64,000 nucleotides of DNA from Sepioteuthis lessoniana. Lineage: Eukaryota; Mollusca; Cephalopoda; Myopsida; Loliginidae. Location: the NCBI GenBank assembly GCA_963585895.1, contig OY757934.1, positions 42,258,129 to 42,322,128 on the forward strand. The letters run 5' to 3'. A program made the translations under genes and the position numbers. Positions 56,790 to 64,000 of the stretch are shown here, piece after piece. The notes beneath the pieces were generated by a model. It saw nothing but the letters and a program-made list of their open reading frames with translations, was not told where the DNA came from and ran no database searches. Each line of letters opens with the position of its first letter. Position 1 is the first letter of the stretch.

Positions 56790-57240
56790 TTATAAATTAT
56801 TTGTATTTTACAGAACCGTGTGAAAGAGACATCCAGCTACCTCATTCCTGGGCAATATTTTCTAGAGACTTTCATGCCTCTCACCTACACAACCAGGTCC
56901 ACACATTTATAGGTGACAACATCATTCCTGTCCTTAACCAGCAAACACGACTTTTGCTACATCTATGGCGACGCATAACCGCTCAGACATTCAACAATGC
57001 CTTGACTGTAGCGCCGCACATTTCGCTCAGACATTTAGCTGCTAAAATTCCTTCTCAACTCAATAACTATTTCCTGCCTTCCTTCCTACGAGACTTGCAG
57101 CATAAAGGTACCCTTTATTCTGCCTGTCATTAAACCTTCTTAAAAAAATTTCTATATCTTGGTTCTTCTCTCCCTTTATTTACCTTCAAATATAGCGAGG
57201 AACCAACGTAACAACTCTTCCTCGCTAAATATACAATAAC
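56790..57240 (+). repeat. Unclassified repeat, copy 2: coding-like remnant ending in a stem-loop
   Basis: An open frame of about 105 codons (56812-57133) contains CERDIQLPHSWAIFSRDFHA, then NQQTRLLLHLWRRITAQTFN and SQLNNYFLPSFLRDL, ending at TAA. After it comes the stretch shared with 420-600, ending in AGCGAGGAA (57194-57202), a 15-nt loop and TTCCTCGCT (57218-57226), a perfect 9-bp stem. I do not recognise the protein. Its distribution (two copies, one lacking most of the frame) suggests a mobile element. Confidence 0.55.
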
Positions 57241-57390
57241 TTTTGGGTATTTGTTGATTTTGTGTTTTGATCAAAAGGAAATCAATTTCAAAATAAATAT
57301 TGATAAATGCCAATGTTTATTCGTTGTTTTTTTTTTTGTTTTGTTTTTTTGTTTTTATTGTTGTTTTTTTAATAAATAAAATTGCCTTAC

Positions 57391-58361
57391 CTTTGGTGAA
57401 TTTGGAGGTGGTGGTGGGATCTTTGTGAATTGTGAATATGCTGACAGCTTCGAAACTTTTGGCACCAAATGAGGAAATGAAATCTCGTCTTCTTTCTTGC
57501 TTTCATCCATTATTGCTTTTCTGCTTTCTTCTTTGATTTCTTCTTTTATTTCTGTTTTTTCGTGTTTCACTTTGTCGGAGTTTTCTTCTCCATTGTTGTT
57601 TACTCGTTTCTTAACCTCTTCTGCTTTTTCTTCACTTCTTACTTCCAGTTGTTGTTCTTCTTGTTCTTGTTTTTGTTGTTCTTCTGTTTGTTCTTCCTTT
57701 ACATCCATTTTTATAGCCTTTCTCCCTTTTTCAAACGTTTCTTCGCTTCCTTCTTGATTTGGGATTATTTTTATCTTCTTTTCGTTCTCATTTCGTTCGT
57801 CTTTTACTTCGTCTTTTAACTCTAACTTTCTCACAACTTTCTTTGTAATTATTTCTTCTTCTTCTTCTTCTTCTTCTTCTTCTTCTTCTTCTTCTTCTTC
57901 TTCCTTTATTTCTTCCAATATTATTGTGGGTCTGGTCTTTTCCATATCTTCCGTAATTTCTATCATTACTTTCATATTTTCTGCTTCTCCCTTTAATTTT
58001 TCACCGTCTTTTGCTCTTGTTGCTGCTATTATTAAATCTGCTAATTCATTTACATCTTCCTTTATTTTTTCCTCATCTGCATGTTCTACTCCCTCTATTA
58101 ATTCTTCTTCTTCTTCTCTTTCTCCTTCTTCTTCCTCTACAACTTCTGCAGGTTCTTCAACTTCTACTTCTTCCACTTCTTCTGCTTCTCCTGCTTCTAC
58201 TTCTGCTTCACCATCAGAGTAAGAGAGCGACGAAGAAGATGAAGAGGGAGAACATGACGTACATGAGGAAGAGTATGAGTGAGTAAGAGAAAACTCGTCG
58301 TCAGAAGTTGTAGTACAAACTACGCAATTGCAGTTGGGATCATCCAGGGGCTGAGTGTCTT
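57391..58361 (-). CDS. Internal exon of an unrecognised Glu-rich protein
   Basis: 971-nt exon, open throughout, entered after TTTGTTTATTTTCAG (split codon, two bases carried in) and left at AAG/GTAAGG with phase 0. The encoded ~323 residues begin EDTQPLDDPNCNCVVC and a Ser-rich stretch, then a long Glu-rich, Lys-containing low-complexity region with a poly-Glu run of about 18 (encoded by GAA units near 57854-57903), probably extended coiled coil or disordered, and end FTKIPPPPPNSPK. The reading frame survives 1 kb in a region where transposon frames are broken, which argues for a real exon. Its 5' exons are not visible, so the gene is partial. Function not recognised. Confidence 0.7.
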
Positions 58362-58422
58362 CTGAAAATAAACAAACAGAATTGATACGTGTCATCGACA
58401 AGGTTTAAGAAAAAAAAACAAT

Positions 58423-58636
58423 ACAAGGGTTGGCTGAAAAGTTCCTTGGTTGACCAAAATACTCTCTTGGTATGTGACCGAATGAGGGATTATTTTTAAC
58501 ATATTTCCCCCTGCAGTCAACACACTTCTTCTATCGATGTTACAGTGTTTGGATGTCATTGATCAAAAAATCATCAACAAAAAATATAAAGTCATCATTA
58601 TGAACTTTTCAGTCTATGAACCTTTCAGCCTACACA
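58423..58636. mobile_element. MITE with GGCTGAAAAGTTC-type ends, copy 3
   Basis: The left end reads GGGTTGGCTGAAAAGTTCCT; the right end, reverse complemented, reads GTGTAGGCTGAAAGGTTCAT. About 214 bp, no coding capacity. It lies just upstream of the Glu-rich exon acceptor, so it is intronic. Confidence 0.7.
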
Positions 58637-58639
58637 AAT

Positions 58640-58935
58640 ATATTATTTAATATCATTTAACGTTAATATTTTTAATGTGAATGTTTTTGATGTCAGTATT
58701 ATTGATGTCAGTTTTTTTTTTTTAGAGTAAATATCTTTTTTATGTCAATAGTATGTTTTTAACGTAGACATCATTGAATACAAAATACTCGAAACCGTCA
58801 TTTTGTAATCAATTGTAAAAATACTTTATTTCTTCACTTTCATTTGTTCATTTTTTTTAAATTTTTTTTATTTTTACCTTCACCAACAATTTTGTGACAG
58901 CCCTGGATATAATGTTTTGAATGGATTTCAACTGC
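58640..58935. other. AT-rich spacer
   Basis: No gene or repeat family seen. Confidence 0.4.
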
Positions 58936-58937
58936 TT

Positions 58938-58939
<2 letters not shown>

Positions 58940-58978
<39 letters not shown>

Positions 58979-59003
58979 TAGATAGATAGATAGATAGATA
59001 GAT
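58940..59003. repeat. (CA)n(GATA)n microsatellite
   Basis: About 18 CA units followed by about 6 GATA units. Confidence 0.95.
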
Positions 59004-59235
59004 CTAAGTTAGAATAACGTAGTTACAGAGTCAACAGCGATCATAACGGCGCTTGGTGACAGTCAGTTTTTTGTCTATGCTATGATCAAACCAGACTCTT
59101 GGTCTGATGATTGCTTTGGCGAGAAACTAACAATCACCAAACGCTGTTGACTCTTTGATTACGCTATTCTTATTGCTACATATATTCTATTACTGATACT
59201 GAATATTCTTCATTCATAAATATACCAAATGACAT

Positions 59236-59271
<36 letters not shown>

Positions 59272-59428
59272 TGCTCATGAATAAGTACATCCCAGACAAT
59301 TTTTTAATAATTTTTTTCTTCTAAGGCGGGTATAAGAATTTTATTATTCTAATGGAGCATTATACACTCAAAATGGATATTATTAGGTAAAATTTATTAC
59401 CAAACTCTACAGCATTATAACTCAGATA

Positions 59429-59429
<1 letters not shown>

Positions 59430-59519
<90 letters not shown>

Positions 59520-59536
59520 AAGAAGAAGAAGAAGAA
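59430..59536. repeat. (AAT)n(AAG)n tract abutting a LINE fragment
   Basis: About 20 AAT units followed by about 15 AAG units, directly before the LINE endonuclease fragment. Confidence 0.95.
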
Positions 59537-59975
59537 TGACACACATAAACTCCTATGGGATTTTGACATACAGACGGATCACCTAATCTCGGCCAGAAGA
59601 CCAGACGTAATAATAATCAACAACATAATAAAAAGAGAGAACATGCAAAATTGTGGACTTTGATGTATCGGCTGACCACAGAATAAAACTAAAAGAAAGT
59701 GAAAAGAAGGATAAATACTTCGACTTTGCCAGGGAATTGAAAAAACTATGGAACATGAAAGTGACAATTATACCAATCGTGATTGGTGCTTTTGGTACAG
59801 TCACTAAAGGATTATACAAGGAACTGGAGGTTGGAGAACGAGTGGAGACCATCCAAACAACAGCATTATTGAGAACGGCCAGAATACTGAGAAGGGTCCG
59901 GAAGACTTATGGAGACTTGCTGTCACTTAAACTTCAGTGAAAGACCATCAGCTAACGCTGATGTGAAAAGCTCAT
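59537..59975 (+). mobile_element. Non-LTR retrotransposon 3' end (restriction-like endonuclease domain)
   Basis: Frames in order: THKLLWDFDIQTD, a shift, ISARRPDVIIINN, a shift, then 59653-59940 open as VDF-type DVSADHRIKLKESEKKDKYF, DFARELKKLWNMKVTIIPIV and LLRTARILRRV. RRPD followed by a KxE-like segment is the layout of the restriction-like endonuclease found in R2-type LINEs. A 3' UTR with ACCATCAGCTAACGCTGATG follows, then AAT/AAG units. Confidence 0.8.
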
Positions 59976-59987
59976 GGAGTAAATAAT

Positions 59988-60059
59988 AATAATAATAGGA
60001 AGAAGAAGAAGAAGAAGAAGAAGAAGAAGAAGAAGAAGAAGAAGAAGAAGAAGAAGAAG

Positions 60060-60089
<30 letters not shown>
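59988..60089. repeat. (AAT)n(AAG)n tract between LINE tails
   Basis: About 30 GAA/AAG units after a few AAT. A second partial LINE 3' UTR (AACCATCAGCTAACGCTTTT) follows immediately, so two LINE tails are joined through this tract. Confidence 0.95.
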
Positions 60090-60090
<1 letters not shown>

Positions 60091-60169
60091 TTCCAATGAG
60101 AAACCATCAGCTAACGCTTTTTTGAAAACTCTCAAAAGAGTAATAAAAAAAAAAAATAATGTGGAAAAT

Positions 60170-61985
60170 CCTAACCCCCACAGATAAGGGAAGAAATATA
60201 ATATTCGCTTGAATGCAGCGTACTAATTCCAAGAAAACAGAGAGGATGCCAGAAAGTAACAAGAGGAATGGATGACATACTATATATAGATCAGTACATC
60301 CTCAAGAAGGTTAAAACAAAACCGAGAAAAGTAACCAAGGCATAGATTAACGACAAAAAAGCCTATGATATGATCCAACAAACTTGGATAATAAAATGTT
60401 TAAAAAGCTACAAAATATCCGACAAAGACATAAACTTCATCACGAAAGCCATGGAAAACTGGTAAGTGGAAGAAGCGATAGGAGGACAAATTTTAGCCAA
60501 AGTGAAAATCCAAAACGGAATTTTCCAAGGGGACTCACTTTCGCCATTGCTATTTGTTATAGCAATGATACCACTTAATTATATATTCAGGAAATGCACA
60601 ATGGACTAAAAGTTTACAAAATCATAGGAAAATATTAACCAGCTTGTGTATAGGGACGATATCAAAATATTTACCAAAAACGAAAAAGAACAAAAAAGCT
60701 CTGAAACAAACGATAAGAATCTATTGCCAAGATATAGGAATGGAATTCGATTTTGAAAAATGTTCCATTTTGATAAAGAAAAAAACAAAAAGAGAAAAAC
60801 AGATGGAATAAAACAGTCAAATCAAGAAAGCGTAAAAACAATTGGAGAAAAAGAAAATTGCTAATAATTGGGAATATTAGAAGCGAACATTATCAAACAG
60901 AGATGAAAGAAGAACAAGAAAAATTCTTGAAGCAAATCGGTGCTGCAGAAATCTCTGGGTTCAGGTGTTTATTTCTTTGATGAAATTTGAAAGATACTCT
61001 TGACCATTCTTAAAATGGACAAGGAATGAATTCAGATAAATAAACCAAAGGACAATGAAGTTGATGACGATGATATAAACAGACAATATGGGTCAAGAAA
61101 AGAAGGAGAAAGAGGACTTGTCAGCATTGGAGATTGTGTAGATACATCAATATACATATTTACCAACCCCTCCGCTCGGCCAGGATATGACACAAGGTCA
61201 ATTTTTAAGCGGAGTTTAACAGGTTCGAATTCAGAGTTTTCCTTCTCCTAGACTAGTTGCCTCACCAAGGCAACCTAGTCTGCCCTACTATTTACCCATA
61301 GCAGGAGGGAGAATATTTGGATTCATACCTTTCCCAAGGGTATTAGTGCTATGTGAAATACAATCAGTATCGTCCAGGATTTGAACTCGTGTCGCTGTGT
61401 CCATTTCCTACGACGATAACCATTACACCACGGGCACCTCCAAAATACATCAATATAAGGACACGGAAAATACACTAAAAGGAATTAAGAAAGACTAATT
61501 ACAGCAGCCAGTAATAACAATGGAAACATACTAACAAACAGTAAAACAAAATCTAGAACAAAATTGGAAGAAAAACAACTACATGGATACTGTAAGCGAG
61601 AAAATGGCGAGATTGCGTATAGGATAAACTAGACTGAGAAGCCCCAAGAGAGAGACTGAATCTCTTTTAATAGCCGCAAAAATAATGCCACAAGGACTAA
61701 TTGTATCAAGGCGAAAACTGATAATACGCAAAAGAATAACAAGTGTAGTTTATGTAGAGACAAAGATGAAATAGTTAATCATATAATCAGCAAATGCAGA
61801 AAACTAGTACAAAAGAAATACAAGATTATGTACGTCTGGGTAGGTAAGGTGATCAACAAGGAATTGTGCAAGAGATTAAAATTTGACTATACAACCAGGT
61901 GGCGTATGCCCAAACCAGAATCCATCCTAGAAAATGAGATCCATAGAATTCCCTAGGACTTAGAGATACAAACGAATCACTGAAT
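60170..61985 (+). mobile_element. Decayed R2-type LINE: RT, CCHC knuckle, start of endonuclease
   Basis: The frame-shifted order is: NDKKAYDMIQQTWIIKCLKS (RT palm A; catalytic Asp changed to Asn), VKIQNGIFQGDSLSPLLFVI (RT palm B), QLVYRDDIKIFTKNEKEQ (the YxDD box as YRDD), a thumb-like region, then after the SINE insertion the CCHC knuckle NKCSLCRDKDEIVNHIISKC and ESILENEIHRIP at the start of the endonuclease, truncated at about 61985. Stops and shifts are frequent, so it is inactive. Confidence 0.85.
61155..61444 (-). repeat. SINE-B copy inserted in the LINE, perfect 13-bp target duplication
   Basis: ATACATCAATATA at 61142-61154 and 61445-61457 flanks it. On the minus strand the copy starts GGAGGTGCCCGTGGTGTAAT and ends GGTAAATATG. 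Best preserved SINE-B in the window; a good consensus reference (~290 bp). Confidence 0.93.
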
Positions 61986-62019
61986 CCCGACCAGAAATAT
62001 TAATTAACAAGATATCATC

Positions 62020-62300
62020 TGCTCCTTGCCTTTTTCAGTCTGAAACCATTTTCTTTCACTTGATTTATTGACGTTCGTTGTACGTAATCTAAGCAGGTGA
62101 TAAAGTGAAATAGAGTTAATGTATCTCCTTGCAAGACCCCAGCGAGAATGTCGAAGAAATCAGTGTAGTTATTGAGTGAACAAACCATTGCTTTCCTGTC
62201 TTTCTAGAGCATCATTATAGTGGTAAGTTTCTCTGGAGAGACCATATGCAAGAAGTAGTTGCTTCATCTTTCCTCTGTGTATGGAGTTAACAATAATCTA
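62020..62300 (-). mobile_element. RTE-like LINE fragment
   Basis: Words CTGAAACCATTTTCTTTCAC, CTTGCAAGACCCCAGCG, AGTGAACAAACCATTG and GAGACCATATGCAAGAAG correspond in reverse to the RT segment at 18.4-18.6 and 19.6 kb. Confidence 0.75.
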
Positions 62301-62331
62301 ATTAATCAGATATGCTAGACTTGTAAACTGG

Positions 62332-62332
<1 letters not shown>

Positions 62333-62389
<57 letters not shown>

Positions 62390-62402
62390 CTGTCTGTCTG
62401 TC
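62333..62402. repeat. (TA)n(TG)n(TC)n microsatellite
   Basis: About 14 TA, 13 TG and a few GTCT units in succession. Confidence 0.95.
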
Positions 62403-62409
62403 CGTGGGC

Positions 62410-63000
62410 TTGTGTCACCACACTTTAAATGAAGATGGAGATTTAATTGTTTTCCATTGAAACTTCTCAAAAATCACGATTGAAACCCGAAAATATTTAT
62501 TCTTATTACTATTTATTTATTTATTTATTTGCTGCACTCTTGTGACAGATTATTTTTATATAAATATACCAGTTGAAAAGTTGTTTTCGTTAAGATCTTA
62601 AATGAGACTTCTCGTCACTTTCTGGTTTTGCTAAAAAAACTGGACTAGATTTAAATTAGCTACCCGACGTATTATACGAGTATACACTTAATTGAACAGT
62701 ATAAATCAGATTTCGATTACCAACGTAAATGTAAACGCATGTATGAACGTCTGTATGTATAATTAAAAAAAAAGGAATGAAAGCAAACGTCAAAAACAAT
62801 GCAAGCAAACGTCATAGATGGCGATTTATTCAATGTAATTTCTATTGTTTACCATTGTAAATGTATTTGCCATGCAACGTCTGCTTCGGTCTGTAATACG
62901 TATTTTTACAATGATGCGCACAGATTTCCAGGCTCAAGATAGTGTGAGGATACTACATAATTATCTGAGAGAATTAACATATTCGTAAAGAGCCACGTAC
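62410..63000. other. Spacer without recognised feature
   Basis: AT-rich; a short ATTT run at 62510-62530. No gene. Confidence 0.4.
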
Positions 63001-63141
63001 AGGGTCATATGTCATATAAGAGTCCCCAGAATCTGTTCTCGGTCTCTTTTTGCTTCTGTGCTTTACCTGCTAGGGAATGATAAAGCCACATGGCCATATT
63101 ATCTTCACTAAGCCTTTTTTTTCCATTTTGTATCCCTTTCC

Positions 63142-63490
63142 CATCATCATCATCATCATGGCGTGCCGTTGGCACGAATTTCCCTGACCCTCTCACACCA
63201 CTCGTCCCTATCGTCCATCGCTCTCGGCAAGTCTTCCATGCCACATCGTGTATCAGAACTGAGCTGCTGTAGATAGGTTCTTGCTGGTTTCCCTACCCAT
63301 GCTCGTCCGTGTGAAGAGGTCCACAGGAGAACATCGCTTATGAGTTCGCCCTTACTTCTCCAGTAGTGTCCCGCATGCCTTGCTCGTCTATTTTTTTTTT
63401 TTTTGCTTTGAAGATGGGTGGTAGGTGTCTGTACAGCCACTACTTTGTGGGATTCTGCCTCCAGGACTAGTTCAATACAGCTCGCAGCAT
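63142..63490 (-). mobile_element. RTE-like LINE 3' end, best preserved
   Basis: The minus-strand frame reads RRARHAGHYWRSKGELISDV, LLWTSSHGRAWVGKPARTYL, QQLSSDTRCGMEDLPRAMDD and RDEWCERVREIRANGTP, then a stop beside a (CAT)n run, the simple-repeat 3' tail typical of RTE-clade elements. It is 5'-truncated. Confidence 0.85.
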
Positions 63491-63587
63491 TACTGCTTGT
63501 TAATTGAATATGTATATATTTCGAGATGTTAGGACAGTTTTGTGTATTATCTAATATCACATGTATGTAAAGTGTATATATTGCCTA

Positions 63588-63780
63588 GTCGGCTGTGGCT
63601 ACAAAATACACCGACTGCATCTCTGCAGAAGGGTAAGACTCTCCCAACGAGTGTCCAATAGCCCAGTCGGCACGGGCTGTAGAATACATTGATTGCATCT
63701 CTGCAGAAGAGTAAGACTCCCCCAACGAGTGTCCTATGGCCCAGTCGGCTGGGGCTGTAGAATATACTGATTGCTAAACT
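63588..63780 (+). repeat. Three tandem ~75-bp units from the family-C repeat
   Basis: GCATCTCTGCAGAAG followed by GGTAAGACTC or AGTAAGACTC and CCCAACGAGTGTCC occurs twice, and GCC(T/C)AGTCGGC with GGGCTGTAGAATA-like text three times. These are the start of family C, locally tandemised; the later part of the family continues to the window end. Confidence 0.8.
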
Positions 63781-64000
63781 GAATTACTTGAAACAGAACT
63801 GTTTTGATATTCAAACTGCGTAATTATGCTGAACTGAATTGTTTGAAGAGGAACTGTTTTTGACATTTAACTGAGTAAACAAATTCTATACTTATACTAA
63901 ATTGAATTGGTTGATTAGAACTGTTTGACTAAACTAAATAGCTTGAAATAAAAATGTTTTTGATAACTTTGTACTCATGCTAAACTGAATTGTTTTGAAA

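Noticed and set aside
57497..58286. Plus-strand Ser-, Leu- and Phe-rich frames
   Set aside because: They are antisense reflections of the Glu-rich exon, whose GAA codons read as TTC/TCT/CTT on the other strand.
59923..60135. Poly-Ser minus-strand frame
   Set aside because: Product of the (GAA)n tract between LINE tails.

Overview
This is a window of an AT-rich animal nuclear genome. Three things show it is eukaryotic: spliced genes with GT..AG junctions and kilobase introns, many dispersed tRNA-derived SINEs, and degraded LINEs and DNA transposons. The two conserved proteins are clearly metazoan. The style of the genome (very long introns, several tRNA-like SINE families, RTE-like LINE debris, abundant TA/CA/CT microsatellites) suggests a mollusc, most likely a coleoid cephalopod such as an octopus. 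That species call is inference and rests on no single diagnostic base.

Layout. (1) 1-5.1 kb: repeats only (an unclassified element with a hairpin, SINEs, an RTE-like LINE fragment, a TA microsatellite). (2) 5.1-21.6 kb, minus strand: a complete LSM2 gene in four coding exons with a 12.3 kb first intron. That intron holds a 42-bp minisatellite, a hAT element with an 8-bp target duplication, and a LINE split by a SINE. (3) 21.6-22.1 kb: a 490-bp head-to-head promoter region. (4) 22.1-35.9 kb, plus strand: a complete PSMB1 (proteasome beta6) gene in six coding exons; its first intron carries a GC-richer mariner deletion derivative. (5) 36.8-38.1 kb: an almost complete Tc1/mariner-type element with ~43-bp inverted repeats, broken by one stop and one frameshift. 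(6) 38-44 kb: repeats and unassigned AT-rich DNA. (7) 44.4-58.4 kb, minus strand: two exons (12.6 kb intron) of an unrecognised Glu-rich, proline-motif-containing protein whose 5' part is not in view. The intron holds a decayed mariner, SINEs, a 1-kb minisatellite and a second copy of the hairpin-ended element. (8) 59.4-62 kb: a decayed non-LTR retrotransposon with reverse transcriptase, CCHC knuckle and restriction-like endonuclease, hit by a SINE with a perfect 13-bp target duplication. (9) 62-64 kb: RTE-like LINE 3' ends and a 75-bp tandem repeat.

LSM2 (U6 snRNP and mRNA decay ring) and PSMB1 (20S proteasome) are both constitutively needed housekeeping genes, which fits a shared divergent promoter. 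Everything else with coding character, apart from the Glu-rich gene and a small unassigned minus-strand stretch at 6.5-6.7 kb, is transposon-derived and broken. I saw no convincing new multi-gene system. The observations most worth checking are the two hairpin-ended repeat copies whose stems keep pairing although their sequences differ, the intronic coding-like stretch at 6.5-6.7 kb, the Glu-rich gene, and the nested insertions that give a relative chronology.
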